Positions 52,532-63,813 of a stretch of 64,000 nucleotides of DNA are shown here, piece by piece. The notes below the pieces were generated by a model, which worked only from the letters and a program-made list of their open reading frames with translations, was not told the DNA's origin and did not search any database. Position 1 is the stretch's first letter, and each line of letters opens with the position of its first letter. The stretch comes from Axinella damicornis (taxonomy: Eukaryota; Porifera; Demospongiae; Axinellida; Axinellidae), in contig OZ007505.1 of the NCBI GenBank assembly GCA_963931865.1, forward strand, positions 682,001-746,000. Direction: 5' to 3'. The translations under genes were made by a program, and so were the position numbers.

Positions 52532-55500
52532 TCACATGACCCAGTTGGAGGGCACCCAATGCTTCCCGGTTGAGAAGACTCTTATTGTGGCAAGGAGTTC
52601 CTCGTACGCTATGTCAATGTTTTCATTGACGATTGTTGCATCAAAGAAGTGCCCATAGAGGCTCTCAATCCGGGACGACTCTTGCGCACATCGGACAAAG
52701 TCATCATCCTGTCAACAACCAAATGTACTATATCATTTGACAGTTCATTGTGAGATACAATTGTGATGTACTGAGAGCCAGAGGCCCCTTACATGACAAC
52801 ATGTGTCCTTTGGATGCATAGGATAATCACCATGCAATGTGCCATGGCCAGTAGCTATTCAACATCAGCATTACTGTTGGGCCCACTACATCGTCACTCA
52901 GCCGAAATTACAGGACTTAGAACCCATACTCTGACCAATTAGATCATACCATTTAATGAACCTGCACTAAGTAAATATTATCAACTGAGGGGGAGGGAAG
53001 GGGGAGGAACCTTAATAATGAAATCAGCCATTAATAAAAAGCAAAACTATATATGAAGCTGAGGTTACTCACAGTCAGCATGGAGTGTCCAGCGGGGTTT
53101 TCAACACGGGCAGACTGGTGGAGGCGCTTCACTCCATCGGGAGACGCTGCCTTCACGAATACCACCAGCGGACGGAACTGAGGAGTGCGGAGGAGTTTCA
53201 GAGCCTGGGGGGGGGGGGGGGGGGGGGGGGGGGGAGGGGGGAAGGGTAGGACGATAGAACGGCGGAGATGGCAAAGGGATGACAGGAGGGGTGGGTAGAT
53301 GGAGGGATAGACGGACAGGAGGCAGACGTAGGGAAAAGCCTGCCTGGTCTCAACTGTGAATTGCATCAACATACCCACACTCTCCTTTTGAGTTCATTAC
53401 TGTAACCACTAAACCCTAGACTGGATGCTGACCTTTGAGTATCAGGAGACACACCCCCAACATGCATCATAATAAGTGACCACCACCTACTCACACACCT
53501 GAGGATGAACGTCCCAGGAGACACACCCCCAACATGCATCATACATAAGTGACCACCACCTGCTCACACACCTGAGGATGAACGTCCAGAATGCACATCC
53601 TCCTCGTCTTGACCACGTCCAGGACGGACTCCACCTTGATCCCGTACAGGTGCTGCTGGTGCTTCCCGAACTCAATGAACTTGTGCGCCATGATCTCTGC
53701 CCTCATGTGCTCCTCAGAGACGAAATAGAAACTAATTTGGTCGTCGTCTGTTTTGGGAGTACGCGTCGTATCTGTGACAGGAAGGACGCATTGGACACTG
53801 ATATTCACACATGTAGGGTGTCCTAGATTACAGACTGATATAAGCTGAGTATCCTGATTCACGGAATAGACCTCTATCTGGCTTGGCAGACCAGCCTCTA
53901 TCCTGGCTTGGCAGACCAGCCTCTATCCTGGATTGGCAGACCAGCCTCTATCCTGGCTTGGCAGACCAGCCTCTATCCTGGCTTGGCAGACCAGCCTCTA
54001 TCCTGGCTTGGTAGACCAGCCTCTATCCTGGCTTGGCAGACCAGCCTCTATCCTGGCTTGGCAGACCAGCCTCTATCCTGGCTTGGCAGACCAGCCTCTA
54101 TCCTGGCTTGGCAGACCCATGGGCTCCTAATCCAACCACACTTCAGCAGTACACAGTTGAACAAGGACATACGTGCTTTGACTTCAGCAAATTTGGAGTT
54201 GTCCTCTGTCAGGAGTCTGGTCTTGAGGCTACGGCGGCCAATGTTGGGCGCTCCTACCAACACAAATGGTCAAAAACAAAAAGATGGCAATACAGTCACA
54301 CCGAATATGTTCCCACCACTCCAATCCTCTCCACACCCCCACTTTTCACACTCTCCCATTCCTCTATACCCACCCTCTCACCCACCCCTCCGTGTCCACC
54401 TCCACAATCCCACCTATCACACTACCTCCTCCCATTCCTCTATACCCACCCTCCACTCTCCACACCCCTCTACACTTCACTCCTCACACACCACACTCAC
54501 CAATCAGGACAAGGGTCCTGTACTGGAAGTTCTCCACCATCACGACAGGCTCGTAGAGGACGAGGTCATAGTTCTCAAACTCTCCGCTGTGATGTGACGA
54601 ATACATGATCTTGCGTTTCTGCTTCCTCTTACCAAGACAACTGACTGTCGAACGGGAATCCAGATTGTGGTAGGCCTTCCTCCTGTACGAGGGAGAGAGA
54701 GGGAGGGAGGGAGGGAGGGAGGGGGAGGGAAGGAGAGATTATTAATCAAAGTGGAACCTCATCCTTGAATGTTCGATAATGTAACACAACTGAAATCGAA
54801 ATCGAACACAGGGCAAGGTAATGTCAGTGACACAACTGACCTCTCCTCAAGCATCTGACTGGGGACTAATCCAGCGGTCTGATGTTCTCCAAACTGCATT
54901 GCCTGCCACCAGAAGCTGTCCTCCTGGTTCAGCACCTTCAAGATGTCTCCTTTCCGGAAATTGAGGCCTGCATCCTGAGAGGGGATGAGTCGGTCTTGAC
55001 GAGGGTTATAGTCGAAGTGAACTCGCATGAACAGCTCCGTGACCCCGGCCATTTCGTAGTAGCCCGGCTCCACTTTGACCACCAGAGATCCCGAGCTGAG
55101 TTTCTGCGAGAAAAGAAAATTAGCTTCATCACACAATCATGGTCCTGTGGGGTTAGTGTGCAGCCTCATCCCAGGTCTATACTTTGATGCCAGTCTGGAA
55201 CCGGACAAAGCTCACGGAAGGACATTTCAGTACGGTGGAGTTACACCATGATATCTGGGTGGGCGGAGCACCCATCACTACACTGTTGCCAGGCAACCAA
55301 CTGTCAGCAAACACAGATTTATGCTCACCACAGTTTCTGCACTGCCATTCTAAAATAACTATATACCATTTCCTATCATGGGAACTCATACCAGCATGGC
55401 TTGGAGATCAGCAGGGCTCATGGAGTCGGCGGATTCGTTGTTTACATCCACAATACGGTCTCCAACTTGCAGCAATCCTGAGCAACAACAAACACATGAT

Positions 55501-56740
55501 CTTCTAACATTCTGATCCCCACTTGTATTAGTATACAATGTAAGTAATAGGATGGTCTACTGTGGTATTAATAGCATGAGCAATGCAGTCAGGAAGTGTA
55601 AAATAGCGCGAGGTGAAGCGAGTGCATTTTTGCATTGTGAGAGCTATTAATCCCAAATACCGCAGTGGACTATCCTATTACATTACATCGCACAAGCTTA
55701 TTAGTGTTTTTACTATTCTAGTTCTGCTGGCCAGCAGGTGCCACAACAAAACGTTCTCGCAGGGCTGGTAGCAAGGTGGAGCCAGAGGGCTGGTAGCAAG
55801 GTGGAGCCAGGGTTGACATCACAGATCAAGCACGGCTGTGCTTCAACAAGCCTTTGGTTGTTAGGTCCGGGCATGGAGTCTTGGACCAGAGCGTCAACAG
55901 GTCTATGCCTGCACGAGTGACCATCTTATCATTCACTCATGAATCTCGCAACAAAAGGGCAAAACAGTTAGATGATTTCTCAGTGTAATATATTCGGACA
56001 ATCTCTCTCTCGATCGTTTATACAAGTTGTTCGCAGGACTGTCAAATCACTTCTTGTTGCAAGTACAATATGCACATGGTCACGCACGTGATACAATCAA
56101 TCAATAATTATCCAACACTCAGCTTCAGCCATGCTCTCTTCTTGACCCTGCAACTAAGCTAAGCTGTAGGCTGCCTAGCAACCAGCCATTGCAACGTCAT
56201 TACTAAGTGAAGTATTAATTGCTATTGTTGAGGTAGCAAAACTAAAAAGTGTAGTAGCATAGCGCTCTGGTTGGCGAACAACTGCAGATTACCATATACA
56301 TGTATTACATCGTAGCTTTATAGCTGCAGGAATAGCACACACACAGCCACTGCCTTTTCTAATTACCTAATTACAGGAAAGAAAGCAATTATAGTGTGTA
56401 CCTTGTCGGTGGATGAGGCCACCGTACAGGATGCGAGCAATAACCAGTTTGTTATTGATCAGCTTCAGAGTAATACCCTGTGGAGGAACGAGAGGTGGTA
56501 TTCACACCAGTATAGTGTAACACAACGTAACATGGTATAACATGGTGTAGCACCTACCAGAGGTTCATTGGCGCTTTTGTGCAGCCCAATGGTGCGGTAC
56601 TCCGGTCCCTTGCCTCGCTTGCCGTGCTTTTGGAAGTTGGTTTGTGGGTGGAAGCTAGGGTCGAAGGCTGGGATCGGAGTCTCGTAGCTCCGGGAGCGGA
56701 CAGTGTCGTGAACTGATAATAAGCTCTGTGAGTGGTGTGT

Positions 56741-56771
<31 letters not shown>

Positions 56772-58410
56772 GGTAGCGTGAGTAATGAGTGTGGGGGGAG
56801 TAGTATGTGTGTTGTGCAGCAACAAGAGTGCAGTGCACTAGGGTCCATTGAAAGAAAGTTCAGCATAATTATGTCAAAGGTCTGATTAAGCACTTCCTCC
56901 CCCACACACAAGAAAGGTTCCAGTGACCACAGGAGGTGGCTGAGTGGCCACTATACTACCATAGCAACGCCCCCATAGCAACACTCCCATAGCAACACTC
57001 CCATTAGAATGACATGCAACATGGCATCACATGTAAACATGCATTGCATAGTAGCCAAGAGCAAAGTGTACATGTATAGTTTAGCAGTCTCCCAAATGTG
57101 CATACACACACCATAGTCTCGCAAAAGAGCTTCCATGGGCGGTGCACCCTCTTTGGAGTGTTTCCGCATTCAACCCTCCACCTTTGTTTACGTACATGTA
57201 GCAGCAAGCGTGCATGCATCAGAGCTATCCCAGCGCATCTTCATCGCTGGAGTCACTAGCACTGCTGTCTGATGAGGTCCCGTGTGAGCAGTTGAGGTCT
57301 TCTTCACGGGCAAGTCAACACACACAGACACCGTAGATATAAGACATGCATATACAGACCCACAGAGGAGATTTTCTGCAAGCAAAGTTTCTTACCTCAC
57401 ATACATACACGTAGCTCTTCTCAAAACATGCTCCATTCTTGTCGATCATACGAGGCACAAGGATAGCGCAAGGGTGGGCACTCAATCTAGTAAATTCTGA
57501 CCGTATACAGGAAATCGAGCCAAAACTGGGGGGTGGGTTCTCTCTCACGAGACTAGGGTATGCACAGCATTGCACACACCTCAATTTGCACTGCAACAGG
57601 TATTTGACCCCATCATAAATCTTTTACGCATCGTTTACATGGTAATATGTTTTAGCACTAGACATGCAATTTCGCAAAGCATGAATACCTGTTACACTTC
57701 ACACGGGCAATTAACTCACCTTGACGTACGGCTTGGCGAGCAGGGCCAGTAACTCCCCCTCATCGTCCGTGTTACAGGGTGCAAACGCGTTCAGCTGCAG
57801 AAGGGATGGACAAGGCAGAGAATCTCATTGCTTGCTCCCCCGTCACCCAACATAATAACTTCCTCCATCTGCAAATTCCTACCTTCTAGAACTTGACTCA
57901 ATATTAGAATCTAATTAACGCCCACCACAGCCAATCTTCATCCCTCACGTACGTTGTTAACTGGTTGCTCTGCACTTCCCTCGGGCTGCTCAAAGCTCTG
58001 CGACCGTGCAACACTGTCATTCACCTCACAGAGAGCTACAAAGTTGGGGTCACGAAATGTTGCCTGGAGAAAGTTGACATCCTGATCCCAGGTAAACTCC
58101 TCCACTCTCAGCTGCTCTAGGGTGCTCTGGAGCTGCGAGAAGATTTCTGTGTGTGTGCGTGTGTGTGTGGGTGGGTGTAAGTTGTGGGGGTGTATGGTAT
58201 GTTTGAGAATGAGTGAGTTCACCAAGTCACAAATAATTTATGTACATACCAGTCCACTTAGCTCCTGAGTTCATCCTTATAACCGACCCCACGCACAACT
58301 ACCCCAGAAACCCCACCCTCCCCTCACCTCCTTTCCCACACCACACACCCTCACTCACCTTTAGTATTCTCTATGTTCTCCTGCTCTTGAACGATGCCAT
58401 TAGTAGCCAT
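52532..58410 (-). CDS. MPP2: membrane-associated guanylate kinase, MPP2/MPP6 (Varicose)-like
   Basis: Twelve minus-strand exons assemble in phase into 561 aa (human MPP2/6 about 540-550). They are 58410-58359, 58146-57953, 57794-57720, 56725-56558, 56477-56402, 55477-55392, 55103-54841, 54682-54501, 54253-54173, 53771-53572, 53204-53073 and 52708-52532. Domains: two L27 (about 18-82, and 83-130 with LLALLAKPYVK/SLLSVHDTV), PDZ (about 150-235, TIGLHKSANEPLGITLKLIN), SH3 (about 242-305, FRKGDILKVLNQEDSFWWQA) and guanylate-kinase-like (about 360-555, GAPNIGRRSLK...HWVPSNWVM end). The P-loop has Arg in place of the catalytic Lys, as in other MPPs, so it is a protein-binding, non-enzymatic domain. 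The PDZ signature ASEPLG-type and HWVP ending place it with MPP2/6 and fly Varicose, which organise lateral junction membranes. The start could be seven codons further upstream (58431). It is head-to-head with the PALS1-like gene. Confidence 0.96.
53207..53234. repeat. poly-G tract forming a C28 polypyrimidine tract
   Basis: On the MPP2/6-like sense strand this is 28 C immediately followed by the AG acceptor of exon 11. The homopolymer therefore serves as the entire splice-site polypyrimidine tract. C-only tracts bind U2AF less well than U-rich tracts in known systems. Confidence 0.9.
53449..53590 (-). repeat. 71-bp tandem duplication of an exon end and its donor
   Basis: Two copies of a segment with CAGGAGACACACCCCCAACA, TAAGTGACCACCACCT and TCACACACCTGAGGATGAAC. 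The right copy contains the last bases of MPP2/6-like exon 10 and its donor (CCTCAG/GTGTGTGAG). The left copy carries an identical second donor about 71 bp further into the intron. Confidence 0.9.
53878..54116. repeat. 25-bp minisatellite, about 9-10 copies
   Basis: CCTCTATCCTGGCTTGGCAG plus ACCAG units in MPP2/6-like intron 9, about 55 bp downstream (in transcription) of exon 9. The period gives repetitive plus-strand ORFs that are artefacts. Confidence 0.95.
55550..56400. other. MPP2/6-like intron 5
   Basis: About 0.9 kb between exons 6 and 5. It contains an imperfect inverted repeat (GGATGGTCTACTGTGGTATTA at 55550-55570 against TAATCCCAAATACCGCAGTG and GACTATCC at 55648-55675) that could be a decayed foldback element, and a short duplication GCAGGGCTGGTAGCAAGGTG / AGAGGGCTGGTAGCAAGGTG at 55757-55803. 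No exon is seen. Confidence 0.5.
56755..56773. repeat. (GT)n plus poly-G
   Basis: Lies about 30 bp upstream in transcription of MPP2/6-like exon 4; on the sense strand it is C19 followed by (CA)n before the CTCACAG acceptor. The rest of intron 3 (56780-57719) shows four CCCATAGCAACACT-type repeats at 56955-57003 and no exon. Confidence 0.9.
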
Positions 58411-58869
58411 GGCCGGCGCTATGGGAACCATGTAGTAATAACATTTGGTCAACATATGTAGCCTCTTATCATAGTGAGAACATCCAGTTGGCAGCACATG
58501 CGCCACACACACAAGCTGACAAAGGTTACACTCCTGGTAGGGAATTAGCCACAACCATCAGGAAGACGTTCTGATTACACCACCACGGAGTGTGTGGTAC
58601 ACTTTGCTGCACATGCAAAAGACCCGAATGATGCAATTTCAAGCTTTTGCTGCCGCAATTTAACAATATTACTAAGCAGTTCACCTCATATCCTATACCT
58701 TTGCAGGTGACCTAGCCTAGTGGCCATCTGGTCATATTGTCCAGGAGCTCTCTTGGGATAACACAGTGGGCCATCTGGTCATCATTTACACCACAGAAGC
58801 CATGGCCTTAGATTCCAAGCCTCATATAGTTTGTCCTATGCATTCCTCATGGAGGCCTCCTCATACACT

Positions 58870-59260
58870 CACACTGCCCTGACCATCATCCTTGGTGCAC
58901 TCACACTGCCCTCACCATCATCCTTGGTACACTCACACTGCCCTCACCATCATCCTTGGTACACTCACACTGCCCTCACCATCATCCTTGGTACACTCAC
59001 ACTGCCCTCACCATCATCCTTGGTACACTCACACTGCCCTCACCATCATCCTTGGTACACTCACACTGCCCTCACCATCATCCTTGGTACACTCACACTG
59101 CCCTCACCATCATCCTTGGTACACTCACACTGCCCTGACCATCATCCTTGGTACACTCACACTGCCCTGACCATCATCCTTGGTACACTCACACTGCCCT
59201 GACCATCATCCTTGGTACACTAACACTGTCCTGACTAGGTACACTCAAACTGTCCTGACC
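58870..59260. repeat. 32-bp minisatellite, about 11 copies
   Basis: Units of CACTCACACTGCCCTCACCA plus TCATCCTTGGTA. A degenerate continuation (CACTGCCCTGACCACAATCC with CTTGGCCCTTGG) extends to about 59410. It fills the spacer between the two MAGUK genes. Confidence 0.95.
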
Positions 59261-59968
59261 ATCATTCTTGGTACACTCACACTGCCCTCACTGCCCTGAC
59301 CACAATCCTTGGCCCTTGGAACACTCACACCGCCCTGACTCCCCTCACTGCCCTGACTGCCCTGACCACAATCCTTGGCCCTTGGTACACTCACACTGCC
59401 CTCACTGCCCTGATCATAAACTCTACTCTCTGATAAACATACTTTGCAGCAGCTCCTCCACTCTCAAATTGAATACAGAATCACATGCACAGATTTAAGT
59501 GATAGGGATACAGTGCAACCCCTGCCTCAGAAAGATGCTTGGGGGGAAACACTCCAGAACACCCCAGAAACCCTTCAAAAGTCAGGGACTAACCATCGCT
59601 AGGGACCCTCCCTCTGAACACAGTAACCAACCCAGTGTACATTGTGGCTTCATGTAAGGAGTTCTCTGTGTGCATCCAATTTCTCATGCTCAATGGAGAT
59701 GGATCCTTCATTACCAAACATTGTCTATGTGAGAGCAGCATGTTCAAACTCGGTCACACAAGGTGCTTGTGGTAGCAACAGATATTGTTGCCATGGCAAT
59801 ACAGACATGCTACTCAATAATTGTGAAAACCAGCATTTAGCTGTGTTACATGCATAACGACCTTCAATTCTTGTAGCATGCAATTAACAGTACTAGAATT
59901 ACAATGTAGGCATTGAGCAGAATTTGAATCAACTCCACAATGGCATACTTGTCATTGCGTAACACAAG

Positions 59969-60406
59969 CTATACATCGCCGGCGGCAGGCTTTGTTCTGC
60001 AGGCTATGAAGGCATTCTGGGTGGGGCAGTGTTGTATGACTCCCAGCACACGGCCAGACAACCTAACAGCTTTAAGATCACCTAACTGCCTAGAGACAAG
60101 TACACAACAAGACGCTTTTCTTTCATCCTGAAAGTATCTTATAAACAATTGCGTAGGCCATACAACTGCCACACAAACCCATCCAGCCTCATCTTCAACC
60201 TCGTACAGGAGTATAGAGGCTCTGTGTTGGACTTCACTACTGACTAACGACTGTGCATGTCTCGGTAGATTTCGTTCAGGAGTGTCCAAAACGGAAGGTT
60301 CGATCTTGCAAACAAGAGTCGAAGGCACAGACTTTGAGCTAGTGCTGTGGCAGTCATTGCCATAGTATTCAAGACATGACACGAGTGTTAGGAGACCAGT
60401 AGTCAA
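59969..60406 (-). CDS. unassigned minus-strand ORF between the MAGUK genes
   Basis: A 145-codon minus frame includes KSVPSTLVCKIEPSVLDTPE and, further on, a VRLSGRVLGVIQHCPTQNAF segment. A possible acceptor (TGCCACAG) sits near 60351. Inner CTTTCAG/ and TCTCTAG/ words suggest that it could be split by short introns. A second minus frame starting MAEECIRRELTCVQF at 60863 could be a first exon of the same gene, divergent from the PALS1-like start at 61003. I recognise no family. It may be a real small gene or chance. Confidence 0.3.
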   Translation of the reverse strand: MTTGLLTLVSCLEYYGNDCHSTSSKSVPSTLVCKIEPSVLDTPERNLPRHAQSLVSSEVQHRASILLYEVEDEAGWVCVAVVWPTQLFIRYFQDERKASCCVLVSRQLGDLKAVRLSGRVLGVIQHCPTQNAFIACRTKPAAGDV

Positions 60407-61002
60407 TTACTGGGAACACACAACACCCTGAATAAATTTTACAAATTTGTGATCAGAGGTGTTAGCTAGCTGGCCACTAGCATCAAGGCCCGTTTGTGCC
60501 AAGTAACTTGATTAGGAACACTGTTTGCAAGCACGTTTACGCGCGCTTCCACTAACGAACGCTCGTCAGTTAATTTCTAAACCACACAACAGCCTGCCTC
60601 TTCAACTTCAAAAAGACCCCGCACCCCACCCAAGTATGTACCCGCAGGCCAGGCCAATTACACTATTGCTTCTGCACTGTCTCACCTTTCAAACGATGGT
60701 CGGTCGTCGGCCAAGTGCCCCCAAGGTATTATCCTTTCTCACGATGTTGCCAGAACTCGCGGGTAACCGTCGGGACTTCGACAAAGGCTAGTTAGGCAGC
60801 ACCCTCCCCACAAAATCAGTAAATTGCACGCACGTGAGCTCCCTCCGAATGCATTCTTCCGCCATATCCCAGGAAACGAAGAGCGGGGCGGAATCGGAGA
60901 AGTTGCTGCAGATCCATACAGACTGCATAGATTTACCCACTATCTGTGACACAGATTTGCCTCGAGGCACACGCACGACGCACTTCTGCTTACACTGCGG
61001 AA

Positions 61003-63813
61003 ATGAGCGCCAGAGATGCCACAGAGAGTGAGTTCAAGTGCACAGCAAAGTGGGCGTGGCTGGTCTCACTTGGTGTCTATCATGTACAGTAGTCAGTCCT
61101 AATCTTGTGCCCTCTGGGAACAATGTAGCCAGTTCACTAGAAGTCTACAACAGCACGGAGTTAAGATGGTAGATAAAAGGGCATTGATCTGTTTTCGGAG
61201 TTGGATGTCTACTAGAATTCTTCTAGCAAGCAACTGACAGTTCCTGGAGCTGAAGAATTTAGCTATGACTTGTTCATGGTACTTTTCCCCTGCAATCTCT
61301 GTTACAGTGAACTTCCTCACACACATACACATGTGCACACATATACACACACATACATACATACACACACGTACGTACACGTACACACACATACATACAT
61401 ACACACGCATACGTACACGCTCACACACATACAGGCATTCAGCAGCTTCTCCTGTCCCTTGAGAAGCTCTCCCCACGTCTGGAGGGAAGGCAGGAGGACC
61501 TCCACTTCCTCAAGAATATGCTCCAGAGCAATGAGTTCCACTCACTCCTGAAGGTCAGCTTCAATCAGATTTCAACCGTAAACTTATGGTAGAGCTGCAG
61601 CAGTGTTGGTTAACCATGGCAACGCAAAGCACATTTCGTTTGTCGTTACTAAGCAACCAAGCCTGAGTTAACAGTCCTTGTTTTAGACTTAATTACATCG
61701 CTACTCGTTTTTGACTTGAAAGTAACCTGCCATGCAGACAATTTGTGTAAAATTGGACTGGTTGACCCAACAAGGTGCTGTATTGTACTTGCAGTTCGTG
61801 AGTAGCTATGACTACCCAGGGTGTAGTCCTAGGCTGCATATGTGTAGCACTTGCATAAGCACGGTCCACTTTGCAAACAATGAACTTGACTTGTGACCAA
61901 GCATTTAACTGAGGACCAAAAGTCCCAGGTTGAAATCTGCTTCACAGGTAAAGTGCTTTCTTTATCCCTCCTCCCTCTGGGAGACCAGCCTTTGGCTAGC
62001 TGGGGGTAAAATTTAATTGCCTTATCTCCTCCTGGGAAGATGAGGCATCACCACTCCGTTCCCTCCACAATGATCCACATGCAGGTGCACCAAGAGGTTA
62101 CCACAGCAACCTCCATTGCTGAGGACCCCCTCTCCCACAATGCACTCACACTCGCTCACATGGTGTCCTATGACCTGGAAGGGTGCCCTGACCCCGAGGC
62201 CCAGGAGCTCTTTGACCTTCTCACCTCCCCCCATGTGGATGTAAGCAGTCTTTCGCACCTTGTTAGTACGTTCATCCATTCCCCTCCCTCTGCACACATC
62301 CTCCTCCTCCTTCACACAACTCCCCATCCACACGGATTTGCAACATCCTAGCAAACTCATATGCGCAAAGAGCAGTGTGTGGAGGAGGGAATGTGTGGAG
62401 GAGGGAGTGTGTGGAGGAGGGAGGGTGAATATATACGGGCTCCTTTAATTCACTCCCCTCCCCATATACATACATACTCTCCTCCACATATTCCCTCCTA
62501 CACACACTGCTCTTTGTGCATTTGACTTTTGCTAGGTTTGCAAATCCTCCACGTTTGAACCGCTTGGAGATGAATTAAGTGGCGACTTAATTGTGCCTAT
62601 TCCCCCCTCCACACACTCCCCTCCACTCACCTTCGATCACCCTGTGTACGATCCCCTCCACATGCTCCCCTCCACACACTCCCCTCCACTCACCCTCGAT
62701 CACCCTGTGCACATTCCCCTCCATATGCTCCCCTCCACACACTCCCCTCCACTCACCCTCGATCACCTGTGCACGATCCCCTCCACATGCTCCCCTCCAC
62801 ACACCCCCTCCTCCCACATACACACAGTCCCTGATCTCTACTCACGATCGAGTGGTCAACAAAGAGTACCCCCTCCAGTCTGTTGCTATGGATACCAGTG
62901 TGGTAGAGGAGCAACCTGTGACGATGGTCCGCATCAAGAAAGAGAGAGATCCACTGGTAAATGGAATCTCAGCAGTATCATTGCCGCACAACTACTATAC
63001 TCTCTTGTTGCAGGGGGCGACAGTGAAGACCAGCAAAGATGGCAGCGTACTGATATCTAGGATTCTTTGTGGTGGAGCAGCTGACAAGAGTGGTGAGTGA
63101 CCCTCAACCAATCACACTCATGTGACCAGCACTTCTCAATGGAGTGATAGTGTAGAGTACTCCATGGTACGTACACAGTGCTGGACGTTGTAGTAGCCAT
63201 TGTTGAGCATGTCATGGCTCGTCTGCCAGTTGCTATGCCAGCAACCAACACACTATAGAGCATTTGTTACATTGATCAGCTTAACCTAGTTATAGGGTTG
63301 ATACCTGGTAGTTGGATGTATCTATGTACATACATGTACGTATAACTGCAAGGTTCACAACAACATCACTTCCCGAATGATCGTCACTTGATTCTGATGT
63401 GCTGGTATTCAGAAATGTCCTGCGCACAGACATGTACAAACAAGAACAATGCGACTAGAATGGATGAGACACCTCATTCCCAGGCCACGTCAGAGGCATG
63501 GGAACAATTACGGCTGAATCACGCTATTAAAATTGTCCTCCCTAATTTGAGCCACAAGTATGTGTTGACAACAAACAAAGTAGATTTCTGTTACGGTATT
63601 GTGGGGAACAGTGCCCCTAACACATTTCCCTAGTGATGGCAGATCTAGGAATTTATGAAGGGGGGGGGGGGGGGGGGGGGGGGAAGGGGGCAGCACTGCA
63701 GTCAGGGTGATCTTCTCCCTCGTCCAGGCTTACTTCACTCAGGGGACATAATCCATGAAATCAATGAGCGGCGTGTCAAGGGGTTCTCTGTTGATGAAGT
63801 CGCTGACCTTATG
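61003..63813 (+). CDS. PALS1: PALS1/MPP5 (Stardust)-like MAGUK, 5' part
   Basis: Plus-strand exons join in phase: 61003-61027 (MSARDATE, tentative), 61435-61553, 62040-62240, 62828-62956, 63014-63092 and 63728-63813; the gene continues past the window. Seen so far: an L27N-like domain (IQQLLLSLEKLSPRLEG, QEDLHFLKNMLQSNEFHSLL), a second L27 (AQELFDLLTSPHVD/SLISTHDRVVNKEY), then PDZ (TMVRIKKERDPL/GATVKTSKDGSVLISRIL, CGGAADKSG, LLHSGDIIHEINERRVKGFS). The PDZ closely parallels human PALS1 ([40 protein letters not shown]). SH3 and guanylate-kinase exons are expected to the right. PALS1 binds Crumbs and PATJ in the apical polarity complex. Exon 1 is the least certain; an additional small exon near 61245-61282 would also keep phase. 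It is a head-to-head paralogue of the MPP2/6-like gene. Confidence 0.9.
61317..61434. repeat. (CA)n / CACATA repeat before PALS1-like exon 2
   Basis: An alternating CACATACA-type run with ACGTAC interruptions leads directly into the acceptor at 61434. Confidence 0.85.
61885..62015 (+). mobile_element. tRNA-derived SINE, copy 3
   Basis: GTGACCAAGCATTTAACTGA, GGACCAAAAGTCCCAGGTTG, then AAAGTGCTTTCTTTATCCCT and GGGAGACCAGCCTTTGGCTA match the copies at 16.6 and 34.7 kb. It has lost part of box A. It lies 25 bp before the acceptor of PALS1-like exon 3. Confidence 0.7.
62600..62812. repeat. about 62-bp minisatellite, 3-4 copies
   Basis: CTCCCCTCCACACACTCCCC, TCCACTCACCCTCGATCACC and CTGTGCAC(A/G)(A/T)TCCCCTCC form each unit. 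It lies in PALS1-like intron 3, immediately upstream of exon 4, and provides a pyrimidine-rich stretch before the acceptor. A related TGTGGAGGAGGGA repeat is at 62380-62425. Confidence 0.85.
63660..63683. repeat. poly-G tract
   Basis: Twenty-four G about 45 bp upstream of PALS1-like exon 6. Intron 5 (63093-63727) otherwise shows a partial MITE terminus (CTCATTCCCAGGCCACGTC at about 63473) and no exon. Confidence 0.93.

Noticed and set aside
53908..54597. 229-codon plus-strand ORF overlapping the MPP2/6-like gene
   Set aside because: Antisense reading of the 25-bp array and of MPP2/6-like exon sequence; the minus-strand exons have the splice sites and family match.
60834..61031. Plus-strand ORF (MSSLRMHSSAIS...) as first exon of the PALS1-like gene
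   Set aside because: It shares the donor at 61027 but ends in the wrong phase for exon 2; the frame starting at 61003 (MSARDATE) fits.
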